Shown: piece by piece, positions 37,401 to 42,708 of the stretch
Layout: each line of letters opens with the position of its first letter
Position numbering within the stretch: position 1 is the stretch's first letter
NCBI RefSeq assembly: GCF_037975245.1
Contig: NC_092580.1
Span: 32,325,001 to 32,389,000 of the forward strand
Origin: Apostichopus japonicus
Lineage: Eukaryota; Echinodermata; Holothuroidea; Aspidochirotida; Stichopodidae
Reading direction: 5' to 3'
DNA length: 64,000 nucleotides
Translations under genes and position numbers: made by a program
The notes under the pieces: generated by a model
What the model saw: the letters and a program-made list of their open reading frames with translations, nothing else
What the model was told of the DNA's origin: nothing
Database searches by the model: none

Positions 37401-37826
37401 TAGTTGTTGGTGTAAGGGTCACGATTTGTCACCTGTTGGGCACATTCTCGATCCCCAACAGGTAGAAATTTAGGAACTAAATGTAATCGCAAATGGTACC
37501 ATCATCACTTTTGGCAAAATATTCATAGCAGCTCTTCCCTAGTTAAGCTAGACGGTCTAATCTATCGATCCCACATTCAGAGTTAAATTGTACACTTGAA
37601 TTTGAAAGTAAGAAATTTACTCACCCAAGTAAAACCTTTCAGGTTCATAGAATTTGGGGTCCCCTTCTATTTCCACCGAAATTGCAATATCCCCAACGAT
37701 GCCCTCATAGTCCTCCTCGAACTGCCCGCCAAAATTGCAGAGCCTGTAATTCCCGGACGCTGTCGCAAAGATCCATGCCAGGAGAACACACCTGTAGGCT
37801 AGTGTGTAGAAACCTCCTCTAATCAT
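670..37826 (-). CDS. RELN: Reelin, 5' half of gene (31 exons, 1,816 codons; continues beyond left edge)
   Basis: In vertebrates reelin is a secreted matrix glycoprotein that binds VLDLR/ApoER2 and steers neuron positioning; its role in this animal cannot be read from sequence. The coding exons given separately join in frame from the ATG at 37826 to 670. They encode a signal peptide, a reeler domain (exons 1-3), a subrepeat region before repeat 1 (exons 4-8), reelin repeats 1-4 and the start of repeat 5. Each repeat shows the family marks: CG-x-SG-x-AL-F starts, Asp-box motifs ([32 protein letters not shown]), FRWWQP/FRWIQ, WAxDN-x-xIG, and a six-cysteine EGF module. The order and local sequence match vertebrate reelin repeat by repeat, so this is an orthologue rather than a generic EGF protein. 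Introns are GT-AG except intron 10 (GC-AG). Repeats 5-8 and the C-terminus should lie left of position 1. Introns not listed separately hold nothing I recognise. Confidence 0.96.
1908..1980 (-). repeat. 25-bp x3 repeat containing the reelin exon 30 donor
   Basis: The plus-strand unit GAAATTAGATACTTTACATG+CATCT starts at 1908, 1933 and 1958. On the sense strand each unit reads as the last six exon bases ATGCAT, the donor GTAAAG, CTAAT and TTTCAG. The exon-proximal copy supplies the real splice site. Confidence 0.93.
1975..2115 (-). CDS. RELN: Reelin exon 30: repeat 4B end and EGF module 4 start
   Basis: [40 protein letters not shown] and CFENQC match the vertebrate SGCPWMCSGRGIC. The exon ends ...TGCAT/GTAAAG. 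The final six bases and the donor are repeated twice more just downstream. Confidence 0.95.
2528..2757. repeat. G-rich roughly 20-bp minisatellite in reelin intron 29
   Basis: Variants of GGTTTGGAGAGGTATGGGGT are repeated about eleven times with little spacing. All three forward frames are open only because the unit lacks stops. It lies about 100 bp downstream of exon 29's donor on the sense strand. Confidence 0.9.
2859..3138 (-). CDS. RELN: Reelin exon 29: repeat 4B
   Basis: [40 protein letters not shown] and ECIPPD match vertebrate PRYAETWDF...TFLQFEM...DWHLVTEECVPP. Donor GTAAGT, leaving two bases. Confidence 0.96.
3511..3693 (-). CDS. RELN: Reelin exon 28: repeat 4A end and start of 4B
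   Basis: [17 protein letters not shown] ends 4A, as in vertebrate [32 protein letters not shown] and [13 protein letters not shown] begin 4B. Confidence 0.94.
4070..4314 (-). CDS. RELN: Reelin exon 27: repeat 4A
   Basis: [40 protein letters not shown] and [20 protein letters not shown]. The Asp-box and FRWWQP strands are intact. The acceptor CTCTTTCAG is strong; donor GTAAGC. Confidence 0.95.
5015..5219 (-). CDS. RELN: Reelin exon 26: EGF 3 end and start of repeat 4A
   Basis: [20 protein letters not shown], then [20 protein letters not shown] and [14 protein letters not shown]. The DTF start and the CG block mark repeat 4A. Donor GTAGGT. Confidence 0.92.
5573..5724 (-). CDS. RELN: Reelin exon 25: repeat 3B end and EGF module 3 start
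   Basis: [20 protein letters not shown], then [17 protein letters not shown] and CHCEQGYF. The usual WAxD tryptophan is replaced (FALSD). Vertebrate repeat 3B also departs here (FGLDG), so this is not a sign of decay. Confidence 0.94.
5921..6153 (-). CDS. RELN: Reelin exon 24: repeat 3B
   Basis: [20 protein letters not shown] is an Asp-box strand matching [22 protein letters not shown] and [20 protein letters not shown] follow. Acceptor GCCTAG, donor GTAATT. Confidence 0.93.
6745..6906 (-). CDS. RELN: Reelin exon 23: start of repeat 3B
   Basis: [20 protein letters not shown] and [20 protein letters not shown] match the vertebrate [21 protein letters not shown]. The acceptor is inferred as TTCTCAAG (AAG type). 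The exact 5' edge is the least certain of the set. Confidence 0.83.
7198..7233 (+). repeat. G-run cluster (G-quadruplex-type motif)
   Basis: Four successive G runs of five or more separated by single T, followed by further GGG groups, in reelin intron 22. The reelin transcript carries the C-rich complement, so any quadruplex would be DNA-level on the non-sense strand. Confidence 0.7.
7751..7907 (-). CDS. RELN: Reelin exon 22: repeat 3A end
   Basis: [40 protein letters not shown] and a short polar tail (GEGQQEMQ) follow. Ends phase 0 at GTAAGT. Vertebrate reelin has a longer linker here. Confidence 0.93.
8802..9007 (-). CDS. RELN: Reelin exon 21: repeat 3A
   Basis: [38 protein letters not shown] and [10 protein letters not shown] match vertebrate repeat 3 (EEGVLLQYSNNGGIQWHLL). 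The donor must be the weak AAC/GTTGGT, because the stronger-looking GTGGTT five bases on would put exon 22 out of frame. Confidence 0.9.
9249..9435 (-). CDS. RELN: Reelin exon 20: EGF 2 end and start of repeat 3A
   Basis: [11 protein letters not shown] ends the [13 protein letters not shown] and [14 protein letters not shown] match the vertebrate LPSTIMSDFE...[13 protein letters not shown] of repeat 3, among the best-conserved blocks in the window. Confidence 0.96.
9737..9990 (-). mobile_element. MITE-like element, family A, copy 1
   Basis: Roughly 250 bp, the reverse complement of 31673-31924. The ends share an imperfect inverted repeat around AAAGG...TATTGGCCCCAAAT...AGCATGC. No coding potential. 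Lies in reelin intron 19. Confidence 0.75.
10085..10222 (-). CDS. RELN: Reelin exon 19: repeat 2B end and EGF module 2 start
   Basis: [20 protein letters not shown] is followed by [17 protein letters not shown]. The FRW, WAVDN and EGF opening cysteines are all present. Acceptor GCTGCAG, donor GTATGA. Confidence 0.95.
10967..11141 (-). CDS. RELN: Reelin exon 18: repeat 2B
   Basis: [20 protein letters not shown] is an Asp-box strand. It is followed by [14 protein letters not shown], as in vertebrate WRRVIVLLP. Donor GTGAGT. Confidence 0.94.
11725..11858 (-). CDS. RELN: Reelin exon 17: repeat 2B
   Basis: [20 protein letters not shown] and IMGCG match the vertebrate [25 protein letters not shown] almost position for position. 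Acceptor ATTTCAG, donor GTGAGT. Confidence 0.94.
12119..12290. repeat. Diverged copy of dispersed GATCCTGCTAGGATC element
   Basis: CGTTTCAATCCTAGCAGGAT, then CTTCTTCAAAAG and the inverse TTGAAGAAGATCCCATTAGG form a palindrome. A diverged GCAGTTTGC...AACAGTTTTA tail follows. This is the same family as 41729-41887 and 61303-61558. Confidence 0.7.
12713..12946 (-). CDS. RELN: Reelin exon 16: repeat 2A end and start of 2B
   Basis: [19 protein letters not shown] and [14 protein letters not shown] end 2[18 protein letters not shown] begins 2B, parallel to the vertebrate FYLGNVQPYCGHDWTLCF. Donor GTGAGT. Confidence 0.95.
13971..14141 (-). CDS. RELN: Reelin exon 15: repeat 2A
   Basis: [39 protein letters not shown] (Asp-box variant) and YREPR match the vertebrate FLQFTLRLGS...VLLHYSYDNGITW...YHEPR. 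The acceptor is TCGGCAG. An upstream AG at 14177 would break the alignment. Confidence 0.93.
14930..15163 (-). CDS. RELN: Reelin exon 14: EGF 1 end and start of repeat 2A
   Basis: [11 protein letters not shown] closes EGF 1. [20 protein letters not shown] and [14 protein letters not shown] are the repeat 2A start. This is close to the vertebrate repeat 2 (CGVLASGKALVF), which supports one-to-one orthology. Confidence 0.95.
15334..15630. repeat. 149-bp tandem duplication in reelin intron 13
   Basis: GCCTAGAAATG...TTTGATAATTCCAGA occurs at 15334 and again at 15483 with about a dozen differences. No coding potential. Confidence 0.88.
16328..16397 (-). CDS. RELN: Reelin exon 13: first half of EGF module 1
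   Basis: [20 protein letters not shown] carries the IG...C..C.GHG.C pattern of a reelin EGF start. The exon is 70 nt, with donor GTAAGT. Confidence 0.92.
16426..16478. repeat. (TA)n microsatellite
   Basis: About 53 bp of TA dinucleotides with one CA interruption, just left of reelin exon 12. Confidence 0.95.
16772..16881 (-). CDS. RELN: Reelin exon 12: repeat 1B end
   Basis: The exon encodes [20 protein letters not shown] and DIQWAIDK, the FRW and WAID strands ending repeat 1B. Donor GTATTT. A degenerate copy of its 3' end plus the adjoining intron recurs at 20688-20883. Confidence 0.92.
17150..17487 (-). CDS. RELN: Reelin exon 11: repeat 1A end and repeat 1B
   Basis: This is the longest exon. 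[20 protein letters not shown] closes 1[33 protein letters not shown] (Asp-box) and SVYKSSTYS belong to 1B. Donor GTCAGC. Confidence 0.95.
18256..18368 (-). CDS. RELN: Reelin exon 10: repeat 1A (GC donor)
   Basis: It opens [19 protein letters not shown] and ends LSHLVYK, equal to the vertebrate GGICDPG...TLSYSSYK. The only placement that keeps frame and protein alignment with exon 11 ends the exon at TACAAG, followed by GCAAGT. That is a GC-type donor with otherwise perfect consensus. Confidence 0.88.
18936..19087 (-). CDS. RELN: Reelin exon 9: repeat 1A
   Basis: [20 protein letters not shown], then [13 protein letters not shown] and [10 protein letters not shown], match the vertebrate GTECGTIESG...KLCTPSMDTT...GNLRFYFVMGG. 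The exon leaves one base at donor GTGAAT. Confidence 0.94.
20688..20883 (-). pseudogene. Displaced copy of reelin exon 12 3' end plus adjoining intron
   Basis: A segment in the same orientation as, and about 80% similar by eye to, 16597-16785. It shares CATACATCAA-ATTCCCACTGCTGCC, GTAAAATCACTAC-GAACAC and TGCTCCATCAC-GCAGGCAAT. The original spans the last 15 or so bases of exon 12 and its donor. Here the exon part has decayed (TTGATTGCTGAAG in place of GATTGATAAAG), although the GTATTAATT donor remains. It lies in reelin intron 8. Confidence 0.8.
20972..21135 (-). CDS. RELN: Reelin exon 8: short subrepeat, then start of repeat 1A
   Basis: [18 protein letters not shown] matches the shortened vertebrate subrepeat (CQSDGNSIYFHG). 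It is followed by [15 protein letters not shown], the EEFE start of repeat 1. Acceptor TTCACAG, donor GTTTGT. Confidence 0.9.
21219..21794. mobile_element. Inverted-repeat (foldback) element, 576 bp
   Basis: The left end TTAAAGGATTGGTTCAG and right end CCAATCCTTTAA are inverse. The homology continues inward (TATGAAAGAG-ACA, AAGAAAC) and again at GATGTCACATCCTCAC (about 21391) versus GTGAGGATGTGACATC (about 21610). No ORF. Probably a non-autonomous DNA transposon in reelin intron 7. Confidence 0.78.
22462..22702 (-). CDS. RELN: Reelin exon 7: end of first subrepeat, start of next
   Basis: [19 protein letters not shown] and [12 protein letters not shown] end the first subrepeat. [13 protein letters not shown] starts the next one, as in the vertebrate FFPGATV region. 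241 nt, ends in phase 0 at GTAAGT. Confidence 0.93.
23332..23428 (-). CDS. RELN: Reelin exon 6: first subrepeat
   Basis: The exon encodes [20 protein letters not shown] followed by DWHLIDKIR. This is the strand pair with the GSGSC turn and DWIQLEKIR counterpart in vertebrates. Acceptor CCACAG, donor GTACAG. Confidence 0.9.
24001..24220 (+). mobile_element. tRNA-derived SINE, family B, copy 1
   Basis: The head has a near-consensus pol III A box (CAGCTCAGTGGTTAACGCC) and B box (GGTTCGAGTCA). A unique body follows, containing GACTGACTTCGGTCAGCTTG and GAGTTCCTGCTTGCGGGAGG. A (CACA/ATAC)n tract abuts the 3' end. The reverse copy is at 54489-54712. Confidence 0.85.
24219..24280. repeat. CACACA/ATACATAC microsatellite
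   Basis: Mixed CA and ATAC repeats directly at the 3' end of the SINE at 24001-24220. Likely grown from its tail. Confidence 0.85.
24395..24400. other. Placement marker: reelin intron 5 begins left of here
   Basis: Intron 5 (23429-24394) carries the family B SINE and its microsatellite, and otherwise nothing recognised. Confidence 0.5.
24395..24543 (-). CDS. RELN: Reelin exon 5: first subrepeat
   Basis: Residues [20 protein letters not shown] and the following [12 protein letters not shown] correspond to the CGAIMHGNAVTFCEP...LNTTT block of vertebrate reelin. Acceptor CTCCAG, donor GTAAGT. Confidence 0.92.
24544..26304. other. Reelin intron 4
   Basis: No coding or repeat family recognised apart from C-rich runs near 25675. 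No splice-bounded open segment seen. Confidence 0.6.
26305..26377 (-). CDS. RELN: Reelin exon 4: linker to first subrepeat
   Basis: The exon is 73 nt, with acceptor GTGGTAG and donor GTGAGT. Residues [20 protein letters not shown] carry the DDFD start that opens reelin subrepeats, matching the vertebrate segment just after the reeler domain. Phase is consistent on both sides. Confidence 0.88.
27622..28281 (-). mobile_element. LINE 3' fragment (CR1/Jockey-like), degenerate
   Basis: Minus-strand reading gives [20 protein letters not shown] and the following [20 protein letters not shown]. After a frame change come [16 protein letters not shown] and [20 protein letters not shown], then FTYRAALF. 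This is the typical tail of a non-LTR reverse transcriptase ORF. It ends in an A-rich tail (AATAAATAAAGAAAAAAAA) at 27622-27645. Broken by frameshifts and stops, same orientation as reelin, in intron 3. Confidence 0.85.
28341..28429 (-). CDS. RELN: Reelin exon 3: end of reeler domain
   Basis: This short exon has acceptor TTCCAG and donor GTATGT. The residues [20 protein letters not shown] match the RGQVIFKDALAQQLCE segment that ends the vertebrate reeler domain, including the final cysteine. Confidence 0.9.
28925..29159 (-). CDS. RELN: Reelin exon 2: core of reeler domain
   Basis: The acceptor TTGACAG and donor GTGAGG bound an open segment. It contains [20 protein letters not shown] and [15 protein letters not shown], which align with the reeler core and its closing APPAGTGCVNF region. 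It joins exon 1 across an 8.5-kb intron in frame (1 base + 235). Confidence 0.92.
29341..29751. mobile_element. MITE with TTAA duplication and 15-bp perfect TIRs
   Basis: TTAA then GGCCCGGTCACACTA at 29345-29359 is mirrored by TAGTGTGACCGGGCC at 29733-29747 then TTAA. Further inverse similarity runs inward (CGATATTTTATCGGA, AAAATCGG). 411 bp, non-coding. TTAA duplication fits piggyBac- or Kolobok-type mobilisation. Lies in reelin intron 1, 180 bp upstream of exon 2 on the sense strand. Confidence 0.88.
30190..30442 (+). mobile_element. LINE 3' fragment (L2/CR1-like)
   Basis: Plus-strand reading [40 protein letters not shown] and [13 protein letters not shown] is the classic C-terminal motif of L2/CR1 ORF2. 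It ends in a TTATTATTATTATTA tail at 30418-30440. Opposite in orientation to reelin, in intron 1. Confidence 0.85.
31673..31924 (+). mobile_element. MITE-like element, family A, copy 2
   Basis: Begins TTAAAGGTATGCTGTATTGG and ends with its imperfect inverse (...GGGGCCTATAGTGACTACCT then TTAA). Matches 9737-9990 in reverse orientation along its length. Lies in reelin intron 1. A TTAA target duplication is possible but not separable from the inverted repeat. Confidence 0.78.
32386..32926. repeat. Homopyrimidine C/T tract, about 540 bp
   Basis: Variants of CCTCCTCCCTCTCCCCT run almost without a purine on the plus strand, so the reelin sense strand is polypurine. Long open frames in all three forward frames reflect the absence of stop-forming purines, not coding. 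Lies in reelin intron 1. Confidence 0.95.
36215..36800. repeat. Roughly 60-bp tandem array with nested higher-order unit
   Basis: The core CTCTATAGTGTGGGCATGCT, then GCTCAGAGAGCATCCATTAC, recurs about eight times. A longer unit beginning TTGCATCTGTC...GCTAAGGAA-AT repeats at about 36229 and 36500. The last copies are variants with CTCGCCAT-ATTATCAC. Lies in reelin intron 1. Confidence 0.9.
37625..37826 (-). CDS. RELN: Reelin exon 1: signal peptide and start of reeler domain
   Basis: The ATG at 37826 opens a basic start (MIRGG), a hydrophobic core ([12 protein letters not shown]) and then the reeler opening NYRLCNFGG. The stretch [18 protein letters not shown] parallels the vertebrate reeler strand. 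The exon ends after one base of a codon at a GTGAGT donor. An in-frame ATG at 37853 would add nine residues; I prefer 37826 because it gives a compact signal peptide. Confidence 0.92.
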
Positions 37827-39048
37827 GATTAAAAGTATATACAGAATTATCAATCAAAGAAATGTCATCAGATTAAAATCATCTTTGAAGTTGACGGATG
37901 AAACATTTCCGAGTCTACAATTGAAGACGACCATGTTCCATTACAAAGAGACAATGTCAGACACAAATTTCAAAATCTCCTTGCAGCGACTCCTGTAATA
38001 CTAACTATCCAATGTTATCTGTGGTATCAACAGGAATGCCAGTAAGTTTATTTAATTGACAAAATGTAAACTTGAACCGTAAGTGGCTGGGAGTCCTTGT
38101 AAGTTAGGGTTAATTATATCAATGAATTGATTACCGATGCTCTGTAAACTTCCTCGACAGACCTTGATGTGCTTGTCTCAACAGTGCGGTCGATTGTTGT
38201 GCCATTGGATTATTGTGCACTCAACTGTTGTCCCCTGATGGCGGTCTGCAAAATTTCTACATTGCAAAAAGACATGACCAACAAACACCTGTGTCGTTCA
38301 AACGGCAGTACCCTGCTAGGTACGAGACTTTTGGTTTACCTTCCCCTGTTGACTGTGACTCAACTAAAGTAAACAAGCAGCCTCACTAAGACCTTTGATT
38401 ACAACTTGACTTCTAAACCATTCCTATCTGATGAAGACACAGACACCACTGTTTTTGGTTTGTTTATCAAAGTAGTACAAACAGCACTGCAAAATATCCA
38501 CAGAGAGGATTATATAAACTTACACTACTGACTGGCAAAAGACATAACAGCAATGTGACCAACCTGGAAACATGAGTATTTTAAAGCTATGAAAAAGATG
38601 AAATTATACAGTCAGTGTTCCACACCATCAAATAATTTCCAGAAGCAGGAATGTGCACTCACTTTGATAACATTCCAAAGGCAAAAGTGAGTAGAACAGA
38701 ATAATTGAAAGTTCCTGGCAATATTGAGTGATAAGCTAATAGACTGTGTGACAGGTGAGAGGAACGTCTGATAACCTAGGTCGACCTACTCAAGTACTTC
38801 CCTTCTGTCTGTTAAAGTCACCTGATTAGAGGGCCTGTTCACTTTCAGCCAATCAGAGGCCATCAGTGAGCTGAGGATGATGTTAATTTCCAGCGGGAGA
38901 ATTTGGGTGCATCACAAAGTCACAGAATCCTAACTATGTGTCAATGATTAAACGATTGTTTCCTCTTTGGCTTTTCACTTTTTGCACTATCTTAGACTTT
39001 CTCTATGTTAAGATAGATCTGTGTAAAAGTAAGATGGCCAACTTACGT

Positions 39049-39116
39049 TTACACATTCTCTTTCACAGGCTCTCTAGTGGATAAGAAGTTTGCTAACAGT
39101 TTTATTTTATTAAGAT
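39049..39116 (+). repeat. Partial copy of dispersed GATCCTGCTAGGATC element (3' end)
   Basis: CTTACGTTTACACATTCTCT, then CTCTCTAGTGGATAAGAAGT and TTGCTAACAGTTTTATTTTA, match the 3' ends of the copies at 41729 and 61403. The palindromic part is missing. Confidence 0.8.
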
Positions 39117-41728
39117 TGATCTGTCATTTAGCATTCTCTTCTTTTCCCATGCCCTTTCCTCATTCCACACACGCACACACAAATGCTACTTTGATCACTT
39201 TTTGACAACACTTAAAAACATTTAAGACTACACTTAAAAACATTTAAGACTATAGATAATGGAATAATAGATATTTAACAGAACCATTAATTCCATACTT
39301 ACAAAGTGAGGTTCAAATTAAAATTTTATGTTAATTCCAAAACAAAGCAGCTTTAGAGTTAATTAGACAAAACTGTAGAAATCTAAGATACATTAAACAA
39401 GCAAAAACTGTGCAGATATCAACACAAAGGAATCCTTATAGGGCTTTCCTCACCACAAACAAATTAATCAGTGATTGCTAAATGAATTTAATTCAGTCCT
39501 TAACATTTCATCGCCCAGATACTTTTCAAAGTGCTATTAATTACACACAAAAATAGAAAATTGGAATACCAGCAATTCTTCATTATTTGAAAAGAAACTA
39601 AGCTAGTCGAGGTAATGACCTCCGATGGGTATGGGAATTTATATAAGTACATCAAAAGAAAATTTCAAATTGACTCAAAACAGCTACTTTAACATGAAAA
39701 CTTGTCTTAAAGGGATATAGTCGGTGACTGAAGTTAATTGCTTGAAAAGTGCTGGAAACTTACATCATCCCTCTACGTTACATCCTCGTAGAATTTACCA
39801 CGTGGATAAGAAATTTTCAAAGTTTGTTATATCTTGTGAAGGCATCTGGCAACAGCTACAGGGTGAAAAACGTCACCTGGGCAGTTGAACTGTGTGCTTG
39901 CGTTCACACTAAATTTCGAGCAGGGGATCTGATCCTCCGCATGGGATCAAGTTCCTTTATGAAAGCTTTCACACTCTGGACCTGACCCTGGGCCAAGATC
40001 TTAATGCAACTTCAGGGCCGGATCAGATCAGATTCAGATTCTGGAGATCAGATTCGGAGATCAAGATCAAAATAACAAAGGTAAAGCTAGGTGGATGACG
40101 GTGACCAAAGGTCAGAATGCAAAATGACATCATGCCCTGTATCTAGCTGTGTGGCCCCTTTGTATCTGATACAAGGGTGCATGCAACTATTACATGTGGA
40201 AACATCGACATGTGAACATGTGACTTGCCTGTTTGTTGATCCCCTGCTCAATGGTCCGATAACCAAGAGGCGGGATCCAATGTAAACGTAAATGAATAAA
40301 GTGAAGTGAAATATTAATGGTTTTGAATAGACACTATTAGGACAGGTAGGATCAAGTGTGGATGTACTCTGTATGGACAAGTTCTGAGGGTGAATAACTC
40401 ACAATAATATCATCCTCTCTTCACCAAACATGACATTTAACGGATGATAATCTGAACCCTAAGAACAAACAAAGCATAATTCACTCTGTAATACCTGACA
40501 AAAAATCAAAGTAATCTATTAGTCACAACTGTGGGGTAACCACTTAGAGATAAGCAAGAAAAAATCAAACCCATCTTTTCCTATATCAAAACTCTATTTC
40601 ATGAGAAAAATTCACAAAAATATGTTTCATGGCAGCTCAGTTTAGGATCCTTCTGACCCAGTGACACTTTTTCAGACATTAAAATGGATTAATCTGTAAT
40701 ACTGCCAAATCAAAATACTTGAAAATTAGATAAAAACATTGGAAAAACAAATGTGTCATAGAATGTAATGTGCCTGACATATTTCTAAGTTCACAATGGA
40801 TTAAAATAATAAACAATGCTTATCTGCTTGTGAGGTTATTATTTTATTCTGGGACCTTATAAGTCCAAAGTAATTACTGAATCTGTGGAATTATGGCAGC
40901 TCTTTGAGTTATTTCTGTTTGTGGAATTTTTCTGGTGATTATCAAGTTGACACTTTCCAGAGACAATAACTGCTTTTTGAAGACAGTTTTGGATGGTTTA
41001 TATGAAACAGTAAAAGCAAACCAATCAGGATGTCCCTAACATGGCCAATCAAAGCATCCATCATTGTATATGAAATCCAGCCTTCATTGTGGAATATTAA
41101 TTTCTTATTTACTGAGAAACTTTGAAGTATTCACATCTTTAAATTGCATATTTTACAAAAACCTTGGGTTTCAATACTAATGTTTAAACAATGAGTACTT
41201 CTCTTATGAATATTTGCTTCTATTTATATTTTTGTTTTCAATGCTTACACAACCTTTACTGTTATTTTGATCACACAGCTGCTTAGCTAATGAACACTTG
41301 AAGATTATGCATCTGTGCGACAAATCACCTACCAAAGATTTCGGCATGACATGTCTGTTTACCATGGCAAAATCATACAAACAACAGACAAAGAGGCTTA
41401 CATGACAGAAATTGATGTACTTGATTATTTGAAATCAAAAGTTGATAATCAAGCATATTATGGGGGAACAATCACACAAGTAAAAATGTAAGAAATTATA
41501 AAACTTAGTATCATCCTGTCAAAAATGTCATTTTTTTTCTCCACACCTTTCTGTCTTTGTCCTTCTCTAGTTTACTCCCTACCCCCATCCCTCCTCTCTT
41601 TGTCCCTCTACTGTTTATCTTCTACCTCTCCTCTTCCCCTGTTGGTTTCTTTCTTTCTTCTCTCCATCCCTTGTCTACTAATCCCCTTCATCTATCTCTT
41701 TGTGTACACCCTGCTCATTAACCTGTCT

Positions 41729-41887
41729 GTATTCTGTGTGTGTTCTTGTCCCTTCTGTTACTGTTACTTGTCATTCAGCCTCTGAAGAAGATCCTGCTAG
41801 GATCGAAACGTCAGACCAACTTACTTTTACACATTCTCTTACACAGGCTCTTTAGTGGATAAGCAGTTTGCTAACAGTTTTGTTTTA
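41729..41887 (+). repeat. Dispersed element copy with hairpin GATCC-TGCTA-GGATC
   Basis: Runs from ATTCTGTGTGTGTTCTTGTC, through CTGAAGAAGATCCTGCTAGG and ATCGAAACGTC, to GCAGTTTGCTAACAGTTTTG. Near-identical to 61403-61558. It has no ORF and no clear termini. Confidence 0.82.
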
Positions 41888-42532
41888 GTTTGAAAAAAGT
41901 CATAACATAGAAAACAGTATTTGACATTTCTATAAAAAGGAACAGCATATCATCAACATAACTGCACAGGCACATGTGTGTAGATCATATTACTTAAAAA
42001 TGCACTTCTCTATATATACATTCGGGTATCTATTCAGTTCACATTATCAGAAGGAAGAACTTGGTATGCCGTTACTATGGTGACTAATGGCATTAGTTAA
42101 GTGTGATGGTACATAGGATAGACACAGAGATGGTAACAATGCATTCCTTTATCCATACTGAAACCACTTTACCCTAATGTTTGTGGTAAGTTTATTGATG
42201 AAAGCAAGATGCTTAACATCGGTATTCTTCTTATCAAAAGTAATATGTATCTTTTTAATCAATGTTTCATATATAATACTGAATGGCAACATTAAAAATG
42301 AAGAAAACATTAAGCAAGACATTTTATTACCTGCACAATTGCATAGTGAAATCAAAGTTTTGATGACAGATAAAACAGATACTCCACTACACCTTTATGT
42401 CTTTCAGGTTCATTAAACTTCTTTAATTTCAAGAACAATAGGTGGGGTCGGGGGGGGGGATGGTGGGAATACATGGTTTTGCTTTATCATTGCAGCAATG
42501 AAAAATGAACTGAAATTGAGTAAATTATTCAC

Positions 42533-42708
42533 CTAAAATAATAAACTTAAAGAGGGAACACCCTCCATTTTTTTGTTTTCCATCCAAGGTTGTGTTCAAA
42601 TGCATGCAGCACAGGCTCCTATCGGAACAGAAGTCTTCACCAGACCCAGCTTTATCATGCATTATCACTGCAGACATGGTGCCTCCACAGGGGTCAATTT
42701 TCATACTC
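42533..42708 (-). other. Orphan exon-like open segment
   Basis: Open for 176 nt between a TTTCAG acceptor and a GTGAAT donor, on the reelin strand. Encodes SMKIDPCGGTMSAVIMHDKA, then CMHLNTTL and CSLFKFIIL. The phases (two bases in, one out) equal those of reelin exon 9. The C-G...LNTT...F pattern faintly recalls a reelin subrepeat, but I cannot place it in either gene. It could be an exon of an unrecognised gene, a decayed duplicate or chance. Confidence 0.25.

Larger units (their letters stand above)
29160..37624. other. Reelin intron 1 (8.5 kb)
   Basis: The longest intron. It holds the TTAA MITE, an LINE fragment, the family A MITE copy 2, the pyrimidine tract and the 60-bp array listed separately. 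Between them are AT-rich stretches (33.0-36.2 kb and 36.8-37.6 kb) in which I see nothing coding. Confidence 0.8.

Noticed and set aside
37827-37853. Upstream in-frame ATG as reelin start
   Set aside because: Would add MIILYILLI before an already complete signal peptide. Cannot be excluded without a transcript.
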